From assembly GCA_002794785.1 (NCBI GenBank), contig NBBA01000018.1:186001-250000 (forward strand): a stretch of 64,000 bases of DNA, read 5' to 3'. Made by a program: the position numbers and the translations under genes. The notes beneath the pieces were generated by a model. It saw only the letters and a program-made list of their open reading frames with translations. It had not been told where the DNA came from and searched no databases. Shown piece after piece: positions 32,405-44,754 of this stretch; position 1 is the first letter of the stretch; each line of letters begins with the position of its first letter. The stretch comes from Coniferiporia sulphurascens (lineage: Eukaryota > Basidiomycota > Agaricomycetes > Hymenochaetales > Hymenochaetaceae).

Positions 32405-35400
32405 TCAATCATCACCATCACCATCATCCTCGTCATCACTATCTTTCATGGGCCTGGTGAAACCGACCAGGATAGGCACCAGCTGCTTTGTGAACTGGTT
32501 GTATATTCTCCACCTATCATCGTTGGGCCTACGTTGACCCCATACTGGTGGCACATCATAAACGGACGTGGGCTCACCCTCGCGGTAGTCAGCTGTATCA
32601 GACAGGTCATACCTTATTGACCCGTCCTCGTAATAGCTAAACGAAGTCTCGTTGAGCTCACAGACAGTATGCGCGGAGTTGCGACTCTCCTTGACTCTCT
32701 CATGGAACTTGGGAACTTGGTCGAGTATGAGTAATGGCCGCCCACTCACAGACTTGACGACGGCAGTGGCTTTAATCGAGTCCAAGTCATTGGCTTTGTA
32801 ATCTGTGACCAAAACGACATTAGATATTAAGATGCAGTGACTTACACTGCAAAAATGGGCATACCCTGACTCATGTCCTCAAACCTCAGAACTTTTCCCT
32901 CCAACTCTGAAACGTCCTCCCCCTTCTGTAAGCCCTCCTGCTCCTTGATGATCATGGCAGCGATCCGTCTAAGCATCTTATGAGGTATCATATGGGCAGT
33001 GGGATCCTTCAACTCCCAGCTAAAATTGTCCTCATCTGGGACACCCACGAGACGAAGCTCATACTTGACAAGGAATGCACGGAACCCCATGTATTTAACC
33101 AGGCTACATGGTGGCTTTTCCTTCGAGTCTTTGCAGGCTTCTTCCCTCACATCAAATATTGCCTCTGCGAGTGCAATAGTTAGAAGGATAAATAATCAAA
33201 AGACGAGCAATGGACATACTTGCAGATGAGTTTAGCTGTTTGGAATAGAGTGTGTGGTTGCGATCTGCGGCACAGCCATCCATGCATTCCCAATTTATGC
33301 CGAACACTGGTTTGTTGGGTTGCGTTATGCCCCGAATGTCCAGGTCGGCCATTCTGCAATTAAACGAGCGCAATAAATTACCCAGCCCAAGCAGTACAAA
33401 AACCCAGATACAATATACCTTATCATTGCGTCGATGTGCTTGCTGGTGCTATTGAAGAAGTACGAATTCTTTTCCATCGCTACATGAGAAACTTCTGTAC
33501 CGGCATATATTGCAGTTGAATCGCGTGCCTTGGAATTCCCAGATATATTGACTGCAAATGTAATGGTCACCGTTTGAGTGTCCACAAAGAATCTCTTCGA
33601 CTACAATAAATATTATCAGCATTTGCAGACTATACAAAAGGGCACAAATACCATTCGGACAAATTCATTTTTACCTGTGTTCAACAGCGCCAGGAGGTTA
33701 GGCACCGTAACCAGAACGTCCTTTTCATTCGCCTCACGCCATTCAAATTGCTTGTGGAAGCGCTCCCTGATTTCGTCCTGAGTCATGTCCTGGATGCTGC
33801 CAGGAGCTATACTGTAGTATTTTCTTAAGACCATCTCATTGTATGGCCCAGACAGGTCTATTGATCACTCAGCAAAAAATCCATCATCAAAATTTAAAAA
33901 AACTCGCCTTCCTTTGATTTCAGAAACTTGTCTCAGTGCCATGAAGCATACACATTGTATGGGTTTGCCTCTCGAGATTCCTTATACTTAACGCCGAGTT
34001 TGCACAGGATATATGACGAGTCGGCCTGTCCTTCCTCCTTGCTGATCACATCTATCTCCTGCATGAACGTATCATACGCTACCTCCACTCTTCGCATCGC
34101 AGAGGTTCGTATCGGACCAGCCTTGGACTCCCTGCCCTGGCTTTCATCAGGCGACACCACTCCAACTGACTGTGCTCCACCTTCACCCTTCCTCTTGCCA
34201 TCACTCTTCCTCCCCCCTCAATTCGCTTTTGAAGAACATTTCCTAGGACGAGACGAATTGTCACCGCTCTCTTGCACACACTCGTGTATCATGTCTTCTT
34301 CGTCGTTGATATCGCCTTCATGATCAGACAGTTGTGACTTGTACTTGTCTTCTGTGCCATCGCCATCGCTGTCACCATCAACCTCCTCCTGACTAGTTCT
34401 CGGAGCGATGGTACGATCAGTTCAATTCCCCCCATTGTGAAGACCAGTGCAAGCAGAAGGGTTTGGAGGGCCCCCAGTGGCGGACTCAATGGGAATGCCC
34501 GCTTCATGCAGGGACTGTGGAGAGGAAAGCTGAGCCGGTGTCCTGGAGTCATACTCCTCATTAGCTGAGATAGTATGTCAATATAATTATATGGGCGAGG
34601 CTGGATGAAAATCTGCTTGCTGGTTGCTCTAAGAGGAGCTGCTGTGCCTACTGGCACCACCGGCATCCTGCTCGCATCTCCCAAAGACGCATTATCCAAT
34701 GTGTCCGTCTGGGGTGGTCTCTGCTCTTGCACCCCAGGTCATGGTGTTGTCGATGGTAAATGGGCTGGGACATGCTGTGTAAAGCTTCTGGCGATGCCGC
34801 CCCTTGCAACGACAACCTGCATATGTGTGGGCAGGGTCAGTGTATCATTTGCATCAATAGAAAGTAGACTCCCCACCGGCCCCTCAACTAAAGCTTGATT
34901 GCGTTGGTTAGACAATCTGGACGTCATCCTCCTGGAGGGATTGAAGCTGTCCTCTTCAAGAGATTCTCCCTGTCTTGAACACTTGTTTGGCTGAATATAT
35001 TGCAAAAAAATTAGGGAGATGATTGAAAGTCAGAAAATATATCTTACTACCTCTGCAATGACATCTTCCACGGAATCACCAGAGAGCACCTTCCTTGAGG
35101 CTTGCCTGTTCGATTGCCTGTGGTCTCACCACCTCTTCACATTGATTACGCTCGACCCATTCCCGCTGCTTGTGCTGAACTAGTTTGTCCTGCGAGCAAG
35201 CGATCCGCTCATATTCCGTGTCGACCTGTTCGACCTGCTTGGGCTCAGGCTCAGGACTAGCCCCTTCTTCCTGCCCTTGTTCTGCTTGTGCCGACTTTAC
35301 CACATCTTGTTCCATTCACGCTCGCTCCACTTGTCCTATCTCAGCCTGCTCTTGTTGCAATTGCTGTTGACTGACCGATTCAATATTCTCGGCTTCCTCC

Positions 35401-35703
35401 TGACTTGTCTGCATAAGTTAACATAATTTTTGTTTGAAGACAGAAAAGTCCTTACCACATTTCCTGCTCTCCTGGAAATTCTTGCCCCCTTTCCCTTATG
35501 TTGACCTCTGTTCATATCTTCTGGGACATTATTTCCATCTCCAATGGGGTCGTTAGGACGGGCTTTCTTCCTAGCCTTGCTCGATGTCTGGTTTATCATC
35601 GTCAGTTGGCCAGTCGGTTCCGTTTCCTGGTGAAATGTAAGGTGTAGTGCAAAAACTGACATAACAATAAAAGTCAGACCTTGTGCTTATTACTCCTCGT
35701 CAT
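32405..35703 (-). CDS. Uncharacterised multi-exon cargo gene of the KDZ element
   Basis: I infer a minus-strand gene from consecutive frames separated by short intron-like gaps. The likely start is the ATG at 35703-35701 (MTRSNKHK, then a GT donor). The N-terminal part is disordered: basic (KARKKARPND), then Glu/Gln-rich (EQGQEEGASPEPEPKQ, about 35270), then Pro/Ser-rich. A more ordered part begins near 34130, with a segment around NPYNVYASWH, helical charged stretches (EIRERFHKQFEWREANEKD) and a C-terminus ending in an acidic tail (SDDEDDGDGDD). Exon limits are approximate. It shares strand with the Spt5-like gene, so the two may be co-expressed. I do not recognise the family; a DNA- or chromatin-related role would be a guess. 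Confidence 0.5.
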
Positions 35704-36393
35704 ATGAGCAGGAGGTGTATTGGCCACTTCAGCTAGTTAGATATTAGAAAGTTATTAAATGTGCAGGACAATCACTGCATAGAATATGACTGATACCTTG
35801 TTTTGTACTTCGTGTAAACACCATCATGGGGGACAAGAGACGACAAAGAGAAATGAAATGGTGTAGGAATATATGTATACAGGCTGTTTACTGTATGACA
35901 GACATGTGCTATTACAGTCGCGAGACATGAGGACTGGCTCATGCCCCCCACGGCCCAGCAATGTGGATTGTGTGCATGAAAAAAACCTGTGAGTAGATGT
36001 AACCGCCTAATGTCGCCAGGCGCACTTATCTTAATGGAGAGAGTGTTATCATTGCTAATTCACCATTGAAAAACACACCATTCATTTTAGTTCAAGCCAT
36101 TACTAGAATAGAACACAACTAGTAATGTGGATTGAACTCGTTTTTTGCTAGGACATACAGGTCATATGGCTTTGTGACCGTGCACAAGGCTTTGGGGATC
36201 GTAATCTGAAACCACACGCAGGACTACCCTGTATATGGAAGGTGGTGTTATTATCACAGATCCCTCGGGTAAAGATAGCATACTCACATAATTACTTGAA
36301 GCGAAACTGGCCTGCCTTGAACTGCAGACAACTTCATTGGAAAGTGAACAAGATAAATGTCATCAATTCTATAGCTACAAGTATCCTTATACA
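35704..36393. other. Spacer between the two minus-strand cargo genes
   Basis: About 690 bp have no persuasive coding frame, apart from a plus-strand 133-codon frame (36242-36643) that overlaps the last Spt5-like exon and looks like a shadow. It should contain the terminator of the Spt5-like gene and the promoter of the gene starting at 35703. I see no clear TATA box or other motif. Confidence 0.4.
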
Positions 36394-39256
36394 CTACAAA
36401 CGATCATTTGTATCCGCTAGACACTCGACTCGGGTCACATTCTCAATAGGCTCGGGCGGCCAAGTGCAATTGTTGGAGTCAACAATCAGTGCTGACTTGA
36501 AAAACCCCCCTTCCTTTATTAAGCCCTTAATGGTGACAATGGTCCCCACAAGATCCAGATTGCCATTGATAACCAAGGCCAGTTTACCCTTTAGTGGCCT
36601 TCTTGGCCGGAGTGCACTAACCCATGTTAGCTCGGACCGGTAATTGAGCTGAGCATTCTGCATCCTGACGTGTATGTGGGAACGATTGTGATTTGATAGG
36701 CACAGGGAATGTTTGCCCCCACCGAACGATTCTCTCTCCATGTAAATCGGATGAGATGAATCCAAGTGTGAGAAATGTATGTGATATTCTGGAATGCGTG
36801 CTTGCAGCACCGGCGAAAACACCCACATTCCGGGGCCAGAGAAATCTACCCTGAGTCAGCGACAGGAGGGTGAAACGGGCAGACGGGACACTGACCCATC
36901 AAAGGTTGTGCGGTGACAGCAGACAGAGATTTTGAAGCAATTTTGTCTGCTTCATCTACCGCCCACGGCCCTGCGATGCTCGCACACACAGCGGATGGGG
37001 GAGTTACTGAATGTATACTGTGGGCAGTATATTCCTTTAGTTTTTTCGAATAATAGGCCCTTTCTTCATCAGAAAGGGGATGTGCACCATCCAGGCACAA
37101 TACTGTCGAGCTGCAATGGTATTAAGCTTCATGGGAATAAACCACTATTGTATTCTTACATGGAGATTAGATGCTTCAACTCTACCGTATGTAGAGATTT
37201 ATCGGTCATTCCATCTCGTGATATCTGAGCAGTTTTATTGATTGGATGGCAGCTGTGTACGTATCTGTAGGTGCCCTTCAGGTTTTTGTCCTTTTGTACC
37301 AAAACACAGAGCCCCTGATATGGATCGTGGAAGTGCGGCAAAAGTTCTTTTGAAGTAGAGCATACACACTCCTGTTCTTGCCTGAAGGCAGGCATGTAGG
37401 TCTCAACTCATTTCGCATGGGTGTTTATCTGGAGGAGTCAAATTGGCAGAATACCACATTGATCGTTTATTCTGCAACTAACCTCATTAGCACCGTCAAT
37501 AGGCTGAATAGATAGAAAGTGCTCATCGACATGAGTTATCATTCCTTCAGCTCCTGTGTTGGTACCTAGTTTCACCCGGATGTGATCTCCGATGGCTAGT
37601 ATACACCTCACACTGAAGATAGAAATTTGTAGTTCCTTGACTCTGTAGCCACCTGTATAATCAACGAGATCATAGACGGTGATCTCATCACCATCCGTGT
37701 CGACGACTACACCACAGAGAGAAGCTTGTGCCCCTGATATAACTCTGACTCTATCGCCACACCTCAGGAAGGGCTCCCCCTTTTCCAGTTTGCCAAAGTC
37801 ACTCTCTGTCAAAGTAAATAATCCGATTTCAAGCAGATTCGGATTCGCCTTTTTCACAAAGTGTATAGTGGGGACTTGTAATTCGCATAGACCCTTCCTA
37901 TATGTCCTCCATCTAAAATGAAACTCAGACTCGCTAATTTTATAAAGCAGGTCCTTAGAGTGGCCAGTTCAACACATCTCACCATACTTAAACAATGCTG
38001 GTTCGGGACACACTTTGCTTTGTCCCCCTTTCAAATATATATGGGGTATGATTGCCAGGACTATTTTGTTGTTGTCACTCAGCTATTAAGCCTACTGATT
38101 AGGTAAGGCTTAATAAGTGGTTGATGAGGATCAACCGAGTAGGAATGAGGTAGAGATGAGACAATGGTTGAGCAAGGGTTTCCCCAAGAACTAGTAGACT
38201 GTTGGACTGGTGACTGATGACTTAATATCCTGCAGTGGAGATAGTGATCAAGTAGGCTCTATTGAACAAAGAGCACAAGCTTAAGGCTTAGTGCTCTGAA
38301 AACGAGTTCTTATATACATGTGTAGAAACCTATGGAATATGGTGGAATGCTGACTGAGCAAAGACAAAGGTCAGTCAGCATGGAAGGAGATAGAAACTGG
38401 TAGAAGAGTCTGACTGATCATAAGACTAGGATCAGTCAGTGTACAAGTAGGATTAGTCAGTGAAGATGACTAATGCTGATAAAGGCGATGAGTAAAGGAA
38501 ATTTGTAACATCAGCACTGTACGAACATGCCCAATATCGCCATTGTACAATCCTCTGCATACAACAACCCAATCACCGGGATGGAGTTTGGGGAGAGTAA
38601 ACGATTCATCGTTATCCAGAAGATGCAGAACCTGTGAATGCTCATCGATTGGCACAGAAAGAATACTCACTTGGTTGACACTATCGAGATTTCTCCATGC
38701 ATTGTTAATTTCTGCTAATGTATGAGCACAAACATAAAATCTTCCATGCAAGACATGTATGGCGAATGCCACGCATGGCTTCGATAGGTGCGCATTTATG
38801 TGATTTGCATTGAGGAACTCCTTACCAGCCTGCAGTATAAGCAAGTAGACACTCAGTCTACCGAGAGCAAAACTTAGATACATAAGTAGAAAAAAAATAG
38901 CATACTGGGGAGCAGATCATCCAGAGGTGTAGATTAGGTACAATGCCCTTTTCTATTGATTTCTCCCTCCGACTCCGTTCAACATATCTCTTTGCCAGCG
39001 TTTCGGCATCGAAGTCTTCTACTGGCAACTGAGACACATTTTGGGCAAGCATCTGCGCACTGGATTCGGGAAAGTCCACATCATCATCGAGGAAATCATT
39101 GACTGTATATTCTTTGTCTATACTTTTTCAATTCACTAGTTATTATATCCCACCTTCGCCTTCACCTCCTTCCTTGTCCTCCTCAGCACTGTCTGCTTCT
39201 TGGGCCTCGATATCCAGCAGTGCCTCGACTTCACTAGGTCTTACTCTCTTAGACAT
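36394..39256 (-). pseudogene. Spt5/NusG-like protein with NGN-like region and KOW repeats (KDZ cargo), LTR-interrupted
   Basis: The start ATG (39256-39254) opens an acidic N-terminus (SEVEALLDIEAQEADSAEED, then NDFLDDDVDF). An AKRYVERSRRE segment follows, then an NGN-like stretch (HGRFYVCAHTLAEINNAW ... VPIDEHSQVL, 38840-38620) and a KOW start (PGDWVVVCRGLYNGDIGHV, about 38590-38530). Further KOW-like units are CGDRVRVISGAQASLCGVVV and IGDHIRVKLGTNTGAEGMI (37780-37530) and KGKLALVINGNLDLVGTI (about 36600). Acidic start, NGN, then several KOWs is the Spt5 order; Spt5 acts with RNA polymerase II elongation complexes. A solo LTR (38084-38510) sits in the first KOW; with it removed the frame continues. 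Exon borders are approximate. Confidence 0.65.
38084..38510 (-). mobile_element. Solo LTR inside the Spt5-like gene (427 bp)
   Basis: Read on the minus strand it starts TGTTACAAATTTCC and ends GCTTAATA. The flanks are TCAGC at 38079-38083 and 38511-38515. It shares the AAGCTTGTGCTC-like segment and the TTATATA stretch with family S but is shorter and more diverged; the terminal CA has become TA. It interrupts the first KOW unit in the same codon phase expected from a clean insertion. Confidence 0.8.
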
Positions 39257-40670
39257 CTGTGCAACGTGATCAGTGAAGTCCGGCACTGTAATCACACAAC
39301 CTTACCTTTAGTGTAACTGACTAATCAAAAACTAAATGCTAAAACATTATATTATTGTTCTTTTACTACCTGCTCTATGTTAAGAGTTATCTATTACACA
39401 TATCAGCCGTGTAAGGATCGAATAAAGAATCCTGATTTTAAAAAAACTAGGTATCCAAAGTAAATGTAACTAATAAAATGGCTAATTTAAGTCTAGTAGG
39501 AAGAAAAAGACAACACAGGGGTATAGCCGATCACAGCTAAATGGGCGATGGTGGCGGTTGGGAGAAGAGTTCGGAAGGTGTTCCTAATTTGGTCAACCTG
39601 ATTGAGTAGAGCAATTGCACATGAGAAAAAGGGAATACTTAACTGGAAGTCACACCCTATTAAAATACATAATCACCACATGCGTGATTGCTCGATATTC
39701 ACACCACTTTCCGCTTTAGGGACGCCTTCCAATCTTTCACTCTTACCACCACCACCATCTTCGACTAGTAAAAAACTGTATACTACTTTCTAATCTAAAG
39801 TTGCTATATTAAAAAGAAATTACATTAAGTTAACAGAGCTGAAGTAAGAGCATTGGTAGCATGGTCCTTACACTAGTAATACATTGTGTGGTCAACATAG
39901 CTGGATTAAAAGCATTAGTAGTCAATTGAGCTGCGGGGGAACCCATCTAGATGCACCTTAATAGTGTGTAACAAATGGTATGTGGCCGAATGGAGAGCAC
40001 AACAGCTTACAGTTGAAACAGCTACTAGAAAAGTCAAGTTAACCTAAGGCGATACTATACATACCGTATTAATAATGGGTAACAAGAAGTACATGGACTG
40101 CAAGGGCTCAGCAGCATACTAGTACTGTCAAGAGGGCCACTTAGGGAGGGACTACGTACCTTATTGAAACAAAGGGGGGTTGCAATAAGCATCGATCATA
40201 TGTACTGCGACAACTATAATTGAGTTGCAAAATGTCAGTGGTAATCTCAGTAAGAAGGCGTCACGTTGGTAATGAGAGGAGAATGTGGACAAAGGGGGGG
40301 GGGATTGAGTTGGCAGGTAGGTCAATGTTTCCTTCTCTTTTATGTGGGATGTAGCGGGTCATGAGCTCTTAGCAGGTTCACGGGTGCAATTGGATCTATC
40401 AGTGTGGAAATTTTTAGCTCAGGGTCAGTTCACCTTTATGTTTCTACACCAGAAAGTGGTTGCTAAGCATAGGACATGAATGTTTGCTTTGCTTGATGAA
40501 TCTGCCATATGGTTGCAGTTTATGTGGCCCAGTGCACGGCCGGCCCATGAATGATAGCTCCGATTTCTGTCTGAAGTGACTCCAGATGGTGCCACCCATA
40601 CATGGCTCTAGTAATTCATTTGTTGATTTACCCTTTTGATTTATTCCCAAATTCTGCTGACTTCCCATAG
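39257..40670. other. Divergent intergenic region between Spt5-like and transposase genes
   Basis: About 1.4 kb of AT-rich sequence separate the two start regions, with no frame longer than ~75 codons that I would defend. It must hold both promoters. A G-run (40299-40308) and several short A/T runs are visible, but no motif that I can assign. Confidence 0.45.
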
Positions 40671-43600
40671 ATGGGCTTGAAGGGTATAAAACTTACATGG
40701 TCTCAGAAGAGAGACCTGAAATCCTGGAGGGAAGGACCTTCAGGTCTTCTCCCAGGACCACCCTCTTCTGAATATATCAATGGTTCTTCTCCAGAAAAGA
40801 GATTTCCCCTGCCACTTGTGTTTTTACCAGGTAATAGGACACTAGTTCATGTACCCACCTCAGCACTGCCCATACCATCTAACCCCCATGACATTGATCC
40901 AGAGTCTGCCCCAGCTGATGAGGGCATCGCACACAATGAGTTGTTTGATCTCGCAACCAATGATGCAGAGGAACACACTGGCTCTTTTTTTATTGCTTCA
41001 CAGAGGTTACCTCTTGACCCAACTCTCTCGAGGCATAGGCGGAAGAGGATCCGGCAGTGTCAGAGATGGACCGAGGAAGTAATTCCAACGCTCATTGCGC
41101 CTTTCCTCGATGTTCTTCGGGGTTCAAAATCACTGTGCAGCCCAGTGGAGCTTCCTGTGGAACCTCATTGTTCATGTCTGAACCAACAGTTAACCATTCA
41201 GGTTTTGTGTGTTTATTGGAATTGTGAGTAAAGTTATTTGACTTACCACCCTGAATCATGAGTTTATTCCATCTCTCAGACCTTGATACCTTGTCCATAG
41301 AGACCTGCCCCTGTCGACTGGCACCGAGACAACTCCTTGATCACGGCCTCTTCGGATGCGCACCCTGCCTTCCCAACCTGGCTGTTGATTTTAACTTGCT
41401 TGAGTTCTGCATCGAGCTCTTTCTGCACTTGACACTGAATCAAACCGCGTTTTGTAGTACGTTAGAGGCATTTTTGAGGAATCGTGGATATGATTTTAAG
41501 TTGTTGGTGAGTACAATAATTTTTGCCACTTGTTTACAGCTCTATTTAATCGATTCAATAGGATTCGATATGAAAGCGCTTTGGGAACTGCTTGAAATGG
41601 TTCAGCATGTTGCAGGAATGCCACAATGGCTTATGTTAACAGTGCCATTTCATCTGCCGGTAATGAAGATGTGTACTTGCCTGACAGAGTGATGACCCCT
41701 TCAGAGTACATAGGTTCCAGTTCGATCCCTAGCTCTCCATGCCCAACCAACGTTGGGCCGGTCTCTCGTCTCAACCCCTGCCTAAATGACGACTTCCAAT
41801 TAGATGAACGTGAGTTTATTATGATGTCATCAACAACAATGATTACAAGGAAACATACATATTAGTGGAGGACTTCAGCCATGGAAGCTATACCATGGAT
41901 GCTTCGCCCGAAACTGAGGGTGCAATATTCACTTTGTACATGTTGAAAACATGCTGATCATCCATCCCATTGGGTTCAGTAGAACATGCCAATACTACCA
42001 CCAAACCCGGTTCTGAGCATGAAGAGACCACTGAAAGCAGACCGAACCCCCGACCTTCAGCCTACCTCTGTGAGCAGTGTCCACTCTGTTTTGGGGGAAA
42101 GAATTGGACTCATGATCCTAACTCGGTGTACGTTTCTTATGCTCAGATATATTGCACTCCCTTTTTGACATTCCTGCATCTCCTCAGCTTTGATGTGGCG
42201 GTCTGTCTGGATGCGTGCTTTCAACAAAAGCGGGGGCAGACAGACCATGGTCCACCTTACAAACATCCAAAGTCTGTTTTCCTCGATGAGAAGACTGTTA
42301 AGGATATGGAAAATGTAGTAGAGTCGATTTGCCCAGTGCGCAAACGCAGTCATGGTGGTGCTACCAAAGCAGCGGGCTCAACAAAACTCAGAGTGCCAAA
42401 TGAGGTACTTGATGAATGTGAACTATCCTTTAAAGCTGCAGATGAGCACCATCAGAAAGCTAGCACATGTTTTTTTTCGGACACAGGTCTCATGGCCCTG
42501 CTTTGCCGCCACAATCGGGTCTTATGGTTAGCCAACATGCAATCCACAGGCAAGAAGCAGCACTTTGCTTTCACCCTGCTTTGCATGCTTTTTGAGAACT
42601 TGCCGAGTGACACTATCATTGGCATGCTTTATGATGTGGGCTGTCAGTTACATCACAGTACAGTCAAATGGGGTTTTCTGCCTCAATATGCTGCAAGAAT
42701 CATTTTTGCCATAGCAGTTTTTCACATGTTTGGCCACCAATGGGCTTGCCAGCTAGTCTATCATCCACAAAAGTGCGAGGGCTTTGGATTTACAGATGGG
42801 GAAGGCTGTGAAAGTTTTTGGAGTTTGATCAAGCATCTGATACCTACTCTTTGGATTAGTGGCATGCATATAGATATTATTTAACCTGCACTCATCCTCG
42901 CTAACATTTTTCTTGTAAGTTCTACCAGTGTCTAACTACAATCGATGCACAAGTGCACCACCTCAGCGCCAATAATCTTTTTAAGCTCGGGGCATGGATG
43001 CTCAATCAAACTCGTCAAACTTATCAATGGTTACATGATGCGAAAAAAGAATTAGTACGCTGTGCTATACCCGAAGATGAGCTTGCATCTGAGTGGATTA
43101 AGCAGGTTGAAGAGCAAACAAAAGCATTGCCACATAAGTTGGCTCTTCGAAAAAATTGGATGTACTATAATAACACATACAACTCAGGTCAGTCAAAGTC
43201 GGTGGCACATACTGCAATTGAAGATGTCACTGCACTTCAGTCCAGATGTGAGGCTATTTCCCAGCAGATCCACGCACTTCGGACAAGTCTAGGGAATGAA
43301 GACGCCGATATTAGCGAGATTCGGCACTCCATACAGAGTATGGATATTGTGTATGCATGAGTCTCTGCAAACCTCCTAGTAAAGAGGAACACTCTCGGAG
43401 TTGGTGATCAAGAAAAACTCGATAAGCTTAAAAATAGTCCTTTTCTTAATAACTGGATGAATGCGTGGGCTCTGAAGGCACGTCTGTGTGCCAAGATTCA
43501 GTCCTGCAAGTTCGAGCTTCAAAGCACTGAGCGGCCCTATTGGACACAGCATAACGGTACAAAAGGCAAGTTTTTCTAAGTCCTTACTTTCATTGGTGCT

Positions 43601-44559
43601 AACTCTATAGTTTAGATCATAAGAAGACCGAACTAATAGAGTCTCAAGTAAAGTGCCGAGATCCTGGAATCATCCAACTCACAAAGAAGTATAATACATT
43701 ATGCGAATCTCTTCGAAAACTTGTTAATGAAGGCAAGGCCCCATGAGGCTCAAGATGTCCGGAACCTGTCGATGTAAAGGGCCTATTTGAGTTAGACATT
43801 GACGATAATATATGAAACAACATCAGCCTTTACAATGAAGATGATGTCGACATTCCCTGTTGGCTCAGAGATCAAAATGTCAGGAATGGTATAAAGGCTT
43901 TGCTAGAGGTGTGAAGGTGTGAGGAGGAAGTAAAACATCTGGAGAGGGAGAAATCAGCAATGCAAACCTGGTTTTCCGAAACTTGGAGTCTTACTGCAAT
44001 AGCATTTCATTCCCCAGGTGAGTTTTTCTTTTAACCTTCTTATTTCTATACTTTACCTGATTATCGATTAGAAATATCGCCTGGTCTTAAATACGCAATT
44101 TATCTAAGACGACAATCTCTCCTTGCATTGTATGTCGAGTGGCAGAGTAAAGTCGAGAGTGTCCCAGTAGCAAGCCACCTTCAATTCGAACCATGGGGAC
44201 CTACTGAACAGGATCTGGTAACGTTTAGGCAAAACGAAATGGACGCCTGCAGTGTGAGCTATTATGCAAGTCAAGCTAATTCAAGGCGTCATGAAATAGA
44301 TTCTGATTCGGACTCTATTGAAGCCGAAGGGATGGAACTCAATGAAACCAATAATGGTGAGTTCCTGGAGCTTGCAGAAACGATTGAGCGTGATAACGAG
44401 CATACCCTTGCACTTGATACTCCAGCGGAGGAGTTGGGGGGTGCGGAATCTACTGAGGACGTGGATGTGGTGGATACAGGTAGTAGACCGGTATTTACTA
44501 CTCCTTTGAAACATGCCTGTGTTGGTGATGTACTGTATTCAATAAGCAGGAACATTTAA
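40671..44559 (+). pseudogene. KDZ transposase with CxC1-like N-terminus, decayed
   Basis: The N-terminal exon (40671-41223) ends in a basic and helical segment (RHRRKRIRQCQRWTEEVIPTL) followed by Cys pairs. A GTGAGT...CAG intron (41224-41279) keeps the frame into ETCPCRLAPRQLLDHGLFGCAP, a hallmark of KDZ proteins. The core exon (41970-42884) has RPSAYLCEQCPLCFGG, DVAVCLDACFQQKRG (likely first catalytic Asp), GLMALLCRHNRVLWLAN, GMLYDVGCQLHH (second Asp), FHMFGHQWACQLVYHPQK and DGEGCESFW (Glu). A helical C-terminus runs to about 44559. Stops include TGA codons near 41571, 43358 and 43744, where an Arg codon would fit. It should excise and insert the element through the TIRs; this copy cannot. 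Confidence 0.85.
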
Positions 44560-44754
44560 ATGGGTCATGCTAAATAGTCATTGATGTGGGATTGCTCAGT
44601 TTTGTTCATGATCTACACAGTTTAGTCGACATTCACAAGTCTGTTCACATGCCTCAAACCACTGCATTACTGTTAAACATTTGACAAAGAAGGGGGAGGG
44701 ATGCAATGGTATGCTGATGCTATTTAATGCTGGTTCTCCTAATAGGGATTGCAA

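Noticed and set aside
43062..43292. Separate small gene overlapping the transposase C-terminal exon
   Set aside because: It is a shadow frame of the helical transposase segment 42953-43360.
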